Source: Trichoplax sp. H2 (Eukaryota; Placozoa; Uniplacotomia; Trichoplacea). Taken from it: a stretch of DNA of 64,000 bases. A program made the position numbers and the translations under genes. Of this stretch, positions 23,901-36,930 are shown in pieces; the first letter of the stretch is position 1, and every line of letters starts with the position of its first letter. The notes under the pieces were generated by a model, which saw only the letters and a list, made by a program, of their open reading frames with translations, was not told the origin of the DNA and searched no databases. Location of the stretch: NCBI GenBank assembly GCA_003344405.1, contig NOWV01000049.1, positions 248,001 through 312,000 on the forward strand, written 5' to 3'.

Positions 23901-26900
23901 TAATCTTGTACGTTTGTCTAATCCTTGTAGATCTATATTTGCACTAAGATCGAGTTTCAGAATTAGTGCGAGGATTTTCGCTTTTATGGTATAAAAAGAT
24001 CGAGCATCTACCTATCAAGTTATTAACTGAAGGAAATTCCGCCATACTTGAAGAAATAACGTTGAACGGATTAAATATAGGTTACAAGTGAGTAATACCA
24101 GGATTAATATTCAAATGTAGTTGTCTTGTATGATAGCGATTAACATTTTAATGACTAATTTAAGCTATTGTAGCGGTTAGCGTGAGGATTTAACTAATAA
24201 AAGTCAATTTGGGTCCATACTAATGATAACAAAATATTAAGCATTAGATTATACAGAATATATAAAACGGCATACAATATAGATAAGATCTATAAATCGG
24301 CGGATATGTGCTAGCACAGCACGTAAGGTAATCTAAGCAGTATCCTTAGTTCTTGGATTGAAACTCATTAATAATTTCGATTGATGATTAACCTCGCCAT
24401 TGAAAATATTTCTACTTAGTCTTTATATCACTAAAAGCTTATCATTAATATCCAACTAAAGCGTTACTTTTTTCATCAGTGAAATAAAATAAAGTCAATT
24501 AGAGGTGTACAGATGATAATAGTAAATTATTGTCTTGCCGTCCTTCCTATTTAGTTCCATAATTAGCGCTATATCAATTGCTATGACACTAAAACTAGTA
24601 ATAGCTATGAATCACTACATCTATACTTCTGAATGCACGTCGTAAAAGTTGTTCTATCGCATTTGGTTATTTTGTAATTTAGAACGTTTATGGATGCATA
24701 AAGTATGAGGCATAAATAACTCAAGTATTACCTTTTACAATTAATACTATCGGCATAAATTGAAATATTTTGGTATTTGATTAAGAAATTTTTCGATTTG
24801 ATACAAAAGTGATCAGACTAATATCAGCCTTAATTGAGATAATTTTGAATTTGAGAAATTTTTCCAATCGGTATAGTCAAAATGGCTCAACTGATATCAC
24901 TGACCTCAATTAAGGTACGCGTATTTCATTGAAAGAAGTTATTCGGATAGTTATAAAAATGACTCGACAGATGTCAATCTGGTAAGTTTTAAAAAGAACA
25001 GGTTATCAGTGATGAATTTCTAAACATCGCCAGCATCGACTCTAATTGGATCATTTCTCATATTATGTTGTACAATACAAGACATTTATAGTATTGGCAC
25101 CCAAATTGCTTATACTAACCGCTGAACTGTTAAAAATCATAATTTACGCTTTATTTTAGCTATTATTGTATACGAGTATTCTTAACCGTACTTATGATTC
25201 CTTTTTGACAGTAAATTGTAACTGTCGTTAAAATTATCGGTATGAATGCGATTCTTAGTTTTACTGGTTAGACTATGAAATAGAATTAAAGTAAGGAGGC
25301 TCCGAGAGATTTTTTAAGACAAAGCTTTAACAGTCGAAAGTACGGCAATGAAAGTCCTGTAACAGCTTAATATTAACGATAAGGCCTCGAAAGCAATCTG
25401 CATTGCTTCTAAAATATTTCTCATGCAATTTTGTTCATTATGGAAGTAGATTTGATCTAACTTTCTTTACTGGTATAAATGCGCTTAGACATATTAGAAA
25501 CTACTGATGAAATCTATAATAAAATTAACGATCTAAGTAATGATTCTGAACGTAGACCAGCAGCTTTCGGTATCGTACTACAATATCATCTCTAACTTAA
25601 GCCGTACTATAAATAAAGAAATTAAGAATTACCCTCGTTAGCAGACAAACATGTGAGCAACATCGTACACATAGAGTTAATTACCAGAAGCATTTCTCAT
25701 CTAGTTAATTTACTAGAAATTAAGTTTCGATCTTACTCCTATTTTATTGATGCAAACAATACATCATTATCTGATGATAATTAAAATATTATTAAAAATG
25801 TCAATAGCAAATTCTGGTAAAAAAGTTTTTCACAGACACATCAGAGATATTGTTCGAACTTATTCCTAAGTATAGCAGCGGGAAAACCTATTATATACTA
25901 ATATCTGAGCAAAATGAATCTAATACAAGACGAATTTAATAACTAGAACTTGTAAATGTCTAATTGATACATGTAGATGATTGTTGTAGCAAGATGATGA
26001 TGGAAAGCTAGACAATAATTTTAGTTTCTTTGATCTACCGCATCAATACTGAACGTATTATTTGATTTCTTGAATACAGAGCGGAGATCTTACGACAGTA
26101 TTAAATAGAATTGAACGCATAAGGATGCACAAAGATGGCAGTTTTTTCCTTAATATGCATATTAGACGCGAATTTTCAATTTGATTTCGAGGGTGATGAT
26201 ATTTGCTTTACTTTTGAGATGCGACAAAACACCTTAAAACTAATCATTTTGAAGTGTTAACTTTAATTCCTGGATATTGGTGGTTGATTGTTGATATTTG
26301 TTGTCGTCAAGTAATTAGAGGCAGGTGCAACTCGATTCACATTCAATCTTAATATTATTGCCATTGTCTATAATAGTATCGAAATCATAACTTAGTTGAA
26401 CCATTCATGCTCGATTCCCATCGTTATCTGTAATTAGAACTGGCAAGAAATCTTGTGCAAAACAAAGTCAGTACTATAGCTTATATCATGATACTAGCAA
26501 ATATTTCTTCCAGTTTTAATTGCGATTGGGCGTAGGATTAGTTTAGCCATGGATCGTCTTTGATTACAACACTACCTCGCTCATTATCAATACTTCAACA
26601 TGAGCATTTTTCGGCCATGGTACCGTTAATAGCTTTTTAAATTTTTAATAGATATAGCAGATTAAAATATCTTTCACATATAGTTTGATCTAATAATTAC
26701 GAAAGCAAATCGATTAGTATGAAAAACTAAACATGATTTTTACATAACTTGAGAGTATGTTTCATTCTAGGTGTAAAATGGAAATGTTTAAAAAATTATC
26801 TCACCGATGTTGTAAGCTACATTTTAGCTGTGAATACCACGGTAAAAATAATTATTCGTTTAATTACTCTTCACCTATCTCGATACTAATTGTTATCGTA

Positions 26901-29900
26901 TCCCCTGCAATTCCTTTCTACTACTCCTCTTTCATTTATCAATTAGCATTTTAAATGTTGCCAATTGTGATACAAATTGGAAGCCACCTTAATGCCTTAC
27001 AGCATAAATATAGCGGCTAAATCAGAAAATTTTCGTCTCTTTTGTAATTAATTAAACGATTATTTACGGTATACGTAAAAGTTGCGGTTAATGTTTATGG
27101 GAAAGAATGGTATAAAATCATCCCATAATCTGAATTGGGTTATTCTTTAACGTTAAGATCAGATTTAAAATCTACTTATTTATTAAACGTAAGTAAGTTC
27201 GAATTACATTCGTGGTGATTAAATTATGATTCAGTAGCAGCTGCTATTTTTGTAAATTTTTAATAAGAAAAAATCTTAAAGTACGGTAATCATTTGCGGC
27301 AGGATTACAGCTAAGAAAAATTTTATTGCAGTCTTAATAATGAATTATATTTTGCTTAAATTTATTCCGTAGCAAAGAGTACAGATTATGTAGCAAATTA
27401 ATAGATATTTTAGACCTCTCCTGATGACTGATCATCTATAATTAATATTCTAATTTTTTAAGTCTATATTTGAAGAAAATCAAGTAGTAATTTTAATTTT
27501 TTATCGTCAGAATTTATATTAATACATAGAGGTCGTTTATGTATTAAAGACGCGGTTGGGAAGTACATTTTGTATAAGAAAACAAGTAAAATTTAAATAC
27601 TGCGATGAATTATAAAAACAAGTCTAAACTATCATTACTAGAGTTCGATGCACTCTAATCATAAACTTTACACAAATAAGTGCACGCGGTAACCATTTAG
27701 AACAGAACTATTTAAATAAGCTTTATATGCAATACACATATTGCAAATGAATAACTATGATTGCACTATAAAATTTGTGAAAGAAATATTTCCGGCATTT
27801 ACATCTATCACTATCCTATAATATCTATAGAACTACGATTTGAATATAAAATTTAGTGAAGAGATCTCAAAGAATTATTATTACCCTGCCATATAATAAT
27901 GTCTTCAACTTGATTAAAATAAATGCCTGAAATTTACTGTCATAATCCAATTTTATATTGTCATGCTATACGATTTTGCTGGTTATTTTACTCGGTAAAA
28001 CAATAATCTCCTAATGATAAATAGAAAATGATACATTTCTGTCTTTGATGCTTAGATCAAGTTGTTGCCAATTCTTTTACGACCACTTATTAATCGAGAA
28101 AGGTTTTAAATTACTGTACTCTTCCAGTGGAAGGTATTTTATTACACTCTAGATAATCATCCAACCATTTACAATTCCTTACCTGCTGTAATTAAATTTT
28201 CGGCATAAAATAATTAAGGTTATATCTTGATTTATACTAGGGATTTTTAAATCGATGTTTTATCCATTCAATTAGTTTTAATATGGAATCCCTTATGAAA
28301 TTAAAAAGACATCAAAATAGTAGTTTATGTATATATAAGTTTTGATAAATTTTAAAAGAATACTATTATTTTCTATCTTAAACGGTCATGTGAATGGGTA
28401 AATGATTTCTTACATTCAGCTATAGTATAATACGCCTGTAGCGATTGTTTCATGTACTTAGGACTTCCTTTTTTTTTGATAAAAAAAGTCCAATTAGAAG
28501 CTGTCACGGTACGAACTACCGTGAAGAAATAGATATCTAAATTTGGTTAATATATTATAGTGATAATATATTACAACTAGTTACTTACAATAGGAATTAC
28601 TCTAATTATAAATGTGTTACAGTAAATTTAATGCTGTGCTGTAATGTGCACTAAAATGATTCTGTGAATGCACATGTTGTAGTCTGACTGTGAAGAATTA
28701 GTTAGTAGATGTTCTCACCTAAGTATTTTTATAAGATGACTTATCCATTACTTACATTTTAATATAGTATAACATATTTCAACTAAATAGCTATCTAGGA
28801 ACATAAAGTGGTAGTAAATCAACTGCGATTGTAAATCAATGATATATACATACACACTGAATATAGATATGGTAGTAAATGCATGATTACAGAATAGCAC
28901 CTTCCATTAAGTAATACACTTGCTAAATGTTAACATTTGTGGTATGTAATCACTACATCAGTTACATAATTGTTCATTCTACGTTCACAATCAAATATGG
29001 AAACGAATATAGTAATCTCCGGCGAAATAATCAATGAAGGAAGATTTGCGGGATGTTTATCAAATCATCGAGTCAGTTATAGCGCCTCACGCAAAGTTAG
29101 ACCTTCAAAATAGACTCTATTGTATCACGAAATAGCTAAATATTACTTCAATGACCCAAAATGTCTCTTAAATTGAAATAACATTACCGTGACAAGCTAT
29201 AACAAAAATGGCATTGTATTTTAGTCTACTGTAAATAATATTCAAGTTAGACTAATTATAAAGAACCTTCAGACGACATTTGTCGTGGAAGATATTCCTT
29301 CTAAATATCAGATTGATATAAGCTAAAACCATGATTAAAGGTTCATTACAGCAAATTTAATCATAAATTTCTATTGAATAGAATTTTAACTTGGAAACAC
29401 AACAGTGAAAGCTTTAAAGCTTTAATGTATTTTTTATTACATAAATCGCACAAAATCAAGGAAATCAAATATTTTTCCTCTATTTTCTCGAGTTCTTCTC
29501 GTTAATAGTTAATTAGATGAAAGATTACAGCACAAACTTTTAAAAGACACGTATTCGAGATGCGATCATGAATAAAGTGGGGATTGACCATTTGATCAGC
29601 ATGATCATACGGTACTCTTAGAAGCTGAATAATTTTTAAATGGTAATTTAATATTTTAATAATCAAATTAATTTTATGACATATTGCAAAATTATTGTAC
29701 ACCATGATAATGTATTAACTGTATCTGTCACCGATTATCCATTCATGCACTAATATTTTGAATAAATCCCTTTCCTCAAGTATAAGATGTCAGTCCATTC
29801 TCTGATTTATACAATGTAATAAAAGGTTACTTTCTTATTCGATTGAACTTGACATAACTTTACTGAAGGTATGGTAGATAAATTTAACATGCAGGAAGAG

Positions 29901-32006
29901 TCAAAAACATAAGATAATATATTTCAACGGAAGATAACGTACCGCTTATTTTACGTCAAGACTTCTTAATTGAAATGTTTTATTAAATATTTTAGTAATC
30001 ATTCACCTGATTTATGGTACATTTCAATGTTATTACTGCTAATTAAATTAATCATTTATTACCATTCTACACGTTATTCTACATGATTCACGCAAATTTA
30101 CGTATGCAGTCCATACTAAGGAGACAAAACCAAAATATTATCTTGATTGGTAAATAAATAATATTTTCGCAGATTATATCTTACATCTACTTAATTTATA
30201 ACGAAATTATTTGAAAAATAATGGCATAATCTGTCCTTCTTATAAGCAGTTAAAAAATTTTAGATATGATTGTATATTCATATAAAATTAATACATAAAT
30301 TAAAAGTATTTTAAATAGCCCAAATGATGCATATATCCTCCATAAGTAAAGACTTATTAGTATTGAATACAAAATGCCACTGGGCAAAATTATATTACGA
30401 TCACGATGAATAATGAATTCTTCTCAATGCCACTTTAAATATATCGATAACAGGTATATCAATACGTCTTTCTATTTACTATATGATAGGCTAGTATCTA
30501 TCAAAACAGAAAGCTGAGTTAAAGGTTCAGTTTAATTCATATCAGCTATTGATGCGCTAATTTGAAGTTGTAAATATAGCATCTGCCCCCAGCTATAAGC
30601 GTGATAGGAAGTGCTTTTACTATTCATAATTTATTTATGTCTGTAAATAAGTGGTTTTTACCGACATACAATTAATCCACAGTATTTAAATAAATTTCTT
30701 ACGCTCGTTTATTGAATATATGAATAAAATATGCAAGTTATCGACGTAAATACCATATTTATTTCATTAGCTGTCATCTATCAGTTCAAAATCAAAATTC
30801 TCAATACCTACGTTACCGCTGAAATTTTAAGTCATCATATATTTGGATATAATAATAAATAGCTAGAACTAATATATAATGATACGAGATGGATAAATAT
30901 CTTATAATGATATTTAATTATAATTTTCAGTTGATTTAGAAAATATTTACTTTATAGTATTAATTTTAGTAGCTTAATTTTTCACGAAAACCATTAGAGC
31001 TACTATTAATTATAATTCTGTGATAATTTAAGAAACGCATATCATAACGACACCCATTAGACGCCTTGTTTTTTATGATGAATATTAGTCATCCTTATAG
31101 GAATAATAAGCTATCTTATGAATAGCTTTATAACAATAGAAGAATTGGTAACAAAATAGAATTACATGTTATCATTCTGATTATAATCATCCATCAGAAG
31201 CTAAAAGTGAAACAAAGCCTGCTTTGCTAGAACAATTCTGAAACTTCAATCTTCCCTATATATAAATTTTCATGCCAAATGACGCGTATATTAATTTTAG
31301 AAACTTATTTATCGCGTGTCATCAATGATTACTATCGAAAATGCTATCAGGGATAATAAAGAATAAATTTTTGTTGTTTTTCTGTTAATTTAACAACCAT
31401 AGCTCAACTTAATCGACACGAGAAATTCAATCGGAAACTCCCAAAATTACTTCATTTCGAACGTTGTTGCAGGTAAATTCCTACTTTATTTAATGGTATT
31501 CAATAGTGATTCATCATACCGATCAAATCCCAAATTTCCGATACATTACAAAAATATTACTACTCCTCTTCTAAGCGTAATAATGATAGCATAAGCAAAT
31601 GGGTAATATTATAAATTTTAAATTAAACTTAAAGAGCGGGTGTAAATATAGTTCAAATAATTCAAACTCGAATTAAAATATTCTGAAAATAATAGAATGA
31701 ATACAATAAATTTTGGGTTTAAACGTCTAATTTACTTTATAAATTTGCAAGTTAGAAATATCTATTTGACTTTAAAATTTTGTAAAAACATCAAATTAAG
31801 AAGAGCAACTTACTCATTCCTTTGGCCTACAACAATAGATGTGATCTTGTAAAGCTTTCTAATAAATATACTATTTAACAATCAGTTTCTCTTAATAGGT
31901 AATACGTATATTTATCATCATAAGCACCATACCTGATAGGTGAGATTAATATCACCATAAATCCAAAATCATACCTAAAGCATATCCATATCTCGTACAA
32001 ATTAGC
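20994..32006. other. Gene-poor AT-rich stretch, about 11 kb
   Basis: No gene is supported. Open frames at 22072-22329, 26757-26954 and 29502-29705 are low-complexity or hydrophobic and match no family by eye. The stretch holds an 11-bp inverted repeat (24828-24838 with 24905-24915) and adjacent hairpins near 28461-28524. Short-exon genes could still be hidden here. Confidence 0.45.
28461..28524. repeat. Two adjacent hairpins
   Basis: The first pairs GGACTT plus a T-run with an A-run plus AAGTCC (28461-28491, small bulge). The second is perfect, with arms TCACGGTA and TACCGTGA around a CGAAC loop (28504-28524). Function unknown. Confidence 0.55.
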
Positions 32007-32960
32007 ATGTATCATGGTCAAAGTAATTATAGCGACTATATCAACGGAAATTACAGTGGCGTTCCAATATCAGAAGTAGAGCAGACATTACGTGCTGCAG
32101 CATATACTTTTACTGCACTAACAGGCTTAATTGGTAATACAATCGTCTTGATCATATTTTATCAAAGCCCTAGCCTTCGTGTACCAGTCAACTATCACTT
32201 AATAAATATTGCCATTGTTGATATTATTACATGCTTATCTCGTCAAATATTTAATATTATCGGTGTAGTTACAAATGGTTGGCCATATGGTAAAGACTGG
32301 TGTGATATTAATGGTTTTATGCAAACATTATGTTATTTATTAACGGTTATGTCACTCTTGGCCATTGCAGTTTCTCGTTACATGGTTATTGTGCATAGAC
32401 GCTCTGTCAGTCATAAGCAAGTTTGTATCACGATAATTATCATCTGGATCTATTCACTTGTTCATTCCTTGTTGCCAATTATAAAGTGGAATCGATATTT
32501 CTATCATAAGAAAGAATTTGCTTGCGTTCCAGATTACAAGTATGAACTTACATATCCTTTATTTTGCGTTATAGCTGACTTTTTAATACCGCAAATAATT
32601 ATTAACTATTGTTATCTAAAAATTTACTTGATTGCAAGAAATAATAGCTTAAAAGTATTTAATAAATCAGCACGACTGGATAAGATTCGCTACAATGTCA
32701 AGTTAACTCGAAATATGTTTTACGTCTTTCTTGCTTTTTTAATCTGTTATATACCTTATAGTATATCGATGTTATTTATTTCACCCTTTGGAATTGAATT
32801 TCCAGCCTGGTATATTTGGTTTTGCGGTTGGTTAGTTAATTTAAATAGCTCTATCAATCCGATATTATATTACTTTATTTTTCGACGCTTTCGCCAATTA
32901 TATATTGCAATGTTATGCAAATGTAATTGCAAGATTGCACCCGAAGTTAGCCTGCGATAA
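32007..32960 (+). CDS. Opsin-like rhodopsin-class GPCR without retinal lysine, 317 aa
   Basis: Seven-transmembrane receptor of class A in a single exon. Visible hallmarks: LIGN in TM1 (41-44), Asp72 in TM2, Cys99 at the top of TM3 and Cys173 in extracellular loop 2 (disulphide pair), Trp147 in TM4, Pro195 in TM5, CYIPY in TM6 (247-251) and NPILY in TM7 (284-288), followed by a basic FRRFRQ helix 8. Loop 2 reads IIKWNRYFYHKKE, resembling the GWSRY region of opsins. The E/DRY motif is SRY (123-125). The residue aligned with the opsin retinal-binding lysine (six before the NPxxY Asn) is Asn278, so light sensing through retinal is not expected. Glycosylation sites (NYS twice) lie in the short N-terminus. 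The ligand is unknown. It is paralogous to the receptors at 47.7 and 58.8 kb. Confidence 0.9.
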   Translation: MYHGQSNYSDYINGNYSGVPISEVEQTLRAAAYTFTALTGLIGNTIVLIIFYQSPSLRVPVNYHLINIAIVDIITCLSRQIFNIIGVVTNGWPYGKDWCDINGFMQTLCYLLTVMSLLAIAVSRYMVIVHRRSVSHKQVCITIIIIWIYSLVHSLLPIIKWNRYFYHKKEFACVPDYKYELTYPLFCVIADFLIPQIIINYCYLKIYLIARNNSLKVFNKSARLDKIRYNVKLTRNMFYVFLAFLICYIPYSISMLFISPFGIEFPAWYIWFCGWLVNLNSSINPILYYFIFRRFRQLYIAMLCKCNCKIAPEVSLR

Positions 32961-35260
32961 ATGTATATGTATGAGTAGTGTACTTCCTTTGCTGTTTTAA
33001 TTTGCTATCAATGAAGTTAATATTCATCATTATAACAATTACTAGTCAAGAGTATGAACTTACTCGTTTTACCTAATTATCATTACAACTACTTCTCTGT
33101 TATCTAATCGTTGTTTAAACACACTACGTTTATAGAGAATTTTATTGACATACCTATATTAGTAGTACCATTATAATTACTATACTTGTAAGTCATCATT
33201 TAAGAGAATGCCGTGAATCAGTTTTAATTTGAAAGTAGATTTACTTCTTACCAATAATAATGATTTTAACCTTGCAAGGTTAAATCGATCTAGTAAGAAA
33301 TAGTGCCATATCAAACACGTACACTCGTACAGGATACATGTACATATATTTGTTGATTACCAGAATTACGAGTATCAGCTAGCATTTGTTAATAAAAGGA
33401 ATTTTTTGATGCTTAGTTAAAAATGTCATTCATTCCGCTTTTCACACTGTTACATCTAGTTATACTCGACAAATAATGTAGTATATCCTTTGCATTGCAT
33501 ACGATACAGTACTTCTAGGATGATGCATGGATAATATCTGATGTTATTCTACAGTATCCTATTCGTAAAAAAATACCTCTAGTAAATATAACACCATTCT
33601 TACTATACAAATCTCTAGCTGATGTCACTTTTTACTTACGTTATTTCAATCTAGTAAATCGAAATTTATCTAATGAATGGAACGCTAAAAAGTGCGGCAG
33701 ATAGGCTCTCAGTGAAATTATGCAGGTGGGAAGTTTAAGGAAATTTCCATAATAGCCTACGTTACTCACTAGACCGTTTCAAATTAATCCTTAAGGACTG
33801 GAGTCAAATGAATACAATACTGTTCCATTTTCTTCATTCTATCCATTATAACATTTATTACAATAGCAAAAATTGCATATTCAAATAGTTTTTTATTGCT
33901 AAAAAATACCTACACACAGCATGTAACTAAAGATCATCATTTTGTGTTTTTGCTCAAGGTATAATTGTTAAAGTAATAATAGTAATTGTGAAAGAAATAA
34001 AGTACGCTTTCATGTGTGTAAAAAAGAGACTTGAACTATTTGGAAAATTGACATTAAAACCATATAACTTAGTAAAAGAAGAAAATATCGGAATGATAAG
34101 CTAGCATAAATGGTATTATTTTAAAAGTGCGATATGTGATTAGAGTTTGAGGAACCGAAGACTAATCTGCATAATTGTATTTAAAATAGATAAACTATAC
34201 AGCATACCTGAGAGAAGAATGATCAAACGAGAATCATTTTTATCGGTTGATATTGTAAATATCTCAGATTCGGTAGTGCTATTAATGTCAATATAGTGAT
34301 ATAAATGATAAATGCTATAAAAGTAAGTGGATATGGGAATAGCTGTAAGATTAGTGCTACGCTGGCCTATACAGTGTCATATATGCGTATACTGCCATTC
34401 GTTGGCAAGGACTGAGCGATGAGAAGTGCGGTAGTCTCTAGGGGTATGTATTTTTCTCACCTATTTCTTTCGTATTTCGTTATTGCGGCTATTTTATTCT
34501 TAATGAGTATTACAGTCGTATCTTTGTGTTGCAATAATCTCAGTATATGGCATAAATTGTTTTTACATTAGCTGGAAATGGAGAATACGTTTCTACATAT
34601 GAGAAATAGGCTGATATGAAGATATCCATAAGTATCAAATTACAGTGTGCTAATAAAGATAACAGATGTGTTAAAGCGCATTATAAAGAAAATTCCTTAA
34701 CATAGCTCACTCAAGGCCAATGTCTTACTATTGCGTTGATACAAAATTAATTTTATTTTTACTTCAAAGATAATCAAAATGGAACATTTTAATAGATGTC
34801 ATTCGTTCATTACACAGTAGGACCAGCGTACAGTGCTAGATATATAAAAGAGTACATAAAATATCATTGAACAATATCCAAATTATTTTGCATTGTTGCT
34901 GCTCTGTATTGAATTTCAAGATGCACTTTTAATTAATAGTTGTCCCTACTATGCAAACTTTCACCTTTCATAATGCACATCTGAGAAAGGTTGTCCAATA
35001 TCGTTTCGTTAGGATTGAGATATGAGCATCATGAATGAGTGAAAAGGTTGAAATTGAATTGCTTAATGATAAAAAGTAATTGTATCACCTCGTAGTTGGA
35101 TTAATTATGTTACAGAAGATGATCTGTTCCTCCAGTTTTCGATTTCAATTGGTAGATGGCATATATGATTGAACCTATCTCAACGTCTTATTATGCTAGA
35201 AAGAGTTGCTTTCTTTTTCTAATTTTTGACTTGTCACATTAAGATCTCACTCCAATCATT
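32961..35260. other. Intergenic stretch downstream of the first receptor
   Basis: No gene is supported. It contains a strong nested inverted repeat at 33245-33299; otherwise it is plain AT-rich sequence. Confidence 0.45.
33245..33299. repeat. Nested inverted repeat (cruciform)
   Basis: Inner palindrome GATTTTAACCTTG / CAAGGTTAAATC (33262-33286, one bulged base, no loop) lies inside outer arms TTCTTAC (33245-33251) and GTAAGAA (33293-33299). The symmetric two-tier structure suggests a small mobile-element end or a structured site. Confidence 0.65.
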
Positions 35261-35660
35261 TTTTATTAGTTACTGCTGTTATGTTACATGATGACTCTGA
35301 AGATTCATGACTCCATCGTCTGTTCTGACATCGATGCAAAAATTTGAACATTTTGACCTGCATCGCTGCGGCCATCACTATCACTGGCGAACAGTACCAG
35401 AAAGAAAAGATAGCCTACATTACAATTAAGTTCGTCAATCGTATTGCCATGTCTGCTTAGTCTCAGTCTTCTATGTTTTTACTCTAAGCAAAAATTTTGA
35501 CGTTTTAACTTGCATCGCTGCGGCCATCACTATCTTTGGCGAACAGTACCAGAAAGGAAAGATATCCTTGTTACGAAATAATACAGTTGTTGTAGACATA
35601 GTATCGATAAGATCTATCATATTGAATAAGCCTGTTTATTCAGTATATTTCTGCAGTTGT

Positions 35661-35871
35661 TCTGTAATGATGATGATTAAGTCCTAGATAGCATATCTAA
35701 GAAAATAAGTTGTTATCTTATTATGAATAAGATAAGATTGTCGTTAACATTCATGGTATGTCCGTGTCTGTAATGATGACGATTAAGTCCTAGATAGCAT
35801 ATCTAGGAAAATAAGTTGTTATCTTATTATGAATAAGATAAGATTGTCGTTAACATTCATGGTATGTCCGT
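35661..35871 (+). repeat. 106-bp direct duplication with internal hairpin
   Basis: Two nearly identical copies, 35661-35766 and 35767-35871, differ at a few bases (for example TGATGATGA versus TGATGACGA). Each contains the perfect hairpin TATCTTATT-ATG-AATAAGATA. The pair sits inside the larger array, replacing part of a unit. Confidence 0.9.
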
Positions 35872-36241
35872 TATTGCACATTACTGGTAATTGTCTCTTA
35901 TATATAACGGCTCCTAACGCATAATAAAGTTAGTTCGGTACTTAAGCTCTATTGGACTCGTGATTGTTGAGTACTCAAGCCCTACTGGACTATTAAATTA
36001 TTGTTACGATAAACTAGAAAGTGTAACAATCCTACATTATAATTAAGCTCGTCAATGGTATTGCTATGTCTGCTTAGTCTCAGACTTTTATGTCCTTACT
36101 CTATACAAAAATCTGGACATTTTGACCTGCATCGCTATCCTTGGCGTACGGTACCAGAAAGAAAAGATAGCCTACATTACTGTACTGTACAATTAAGTTC
36201 GTCTATGGTATTGCCATGTCTGCTTAGTCTCAGTCTTCTAT

Positions 36242-36261
36242 NNNNNNNNNNNNNNNNNNNN
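36242..36261. other. Assembly gap (20 N)
   Basis: A run of 20 N inside the tandem array. Sequence right of the gap repeats, almost base for base, the block that starts near 35273, so the gap lies between repeat copies and its size is nominal. Confidence 0.99.
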
Positions 36262-36930
36262 TTATTAGTTACTGCTGTTATGTTACATGATGACTCTGAA
36301 GATTCATGACTCCATCGTCTGTTCTGACATCGATGCAAAAATTTGAACATTTTGACCTGCATCGCTGCGGCCATCACTATCACTGGCGTACAGTACCAGA
36401 AAGAAAAGATAGCCTACATTACAATTAAGTTCGTCAATCGTATTGCCATGTCTGCTTAGTCTCAGTCTTCAATGTTTTTACTCTAAGCAAAAATTTTGAC
36501 ATTTTAACCTGCATCGCTGTGGCCATCACTATCACTGGCGTACAGTATCAGAAAGAAAAGATAGCCTACATTATAATTATGTTCGTCAATCGTATTGCCA
36601 CGTCTGCTTAGTCTCAGTCTTCTATGTTTTTACTCTAAGCAAAAATTTTGACATTTTAACCTGCATCGCTGCGGCCATCACTATCTTTGACGAACAGTAC
36701 CAGAAAAAAAAGATAGCCTACATTATAATTAAGCTCGTCAATGGTATTGCTATGTCTGCTTAGTCTCAGACTTTTATGTCCTTACTCTATGCAAAAATCT
36801 GGACATTTTGACCTGCATCGCTATCCTTGGCGTACGGTACCAGAAAGAAAAGATAGCTTACATTACTGTACAATTAAGTTCGTCTATGGTATTGCCATGT
36901 CTGCTTAGTCTCAGTCTTCTATGTCCTTAA

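Larger units (their letters stand above)
35273..36930 (+). repeat. Tandem repeat array, unit about 145-152 bp
   Basis: At least eight full or partial copies are recognised by anchors such as AATTAAGTTCGTCAAT, GTCTGCTTAGTCTCAG, TTTGACCTGCATCGCTG and CAGTACCAGAAAGAAAAGAT. The GTTCG anchor recurs at 35430, 36048, 36198, 36429, 36581, 36733 and 36878, giving spacings of 145-152 bp in the contiguous part. The array is interrupted by a 106-bp doublet and an N gap, so the true copy number is unknown. Open frames crossing it are shadows of the repeat. Confidence 0.9.

Noticed and set aside
36055-36383. ORFs crossing the N gap on both strands
   Set aside because: They consist of tandem-repeat sequence and N codons.
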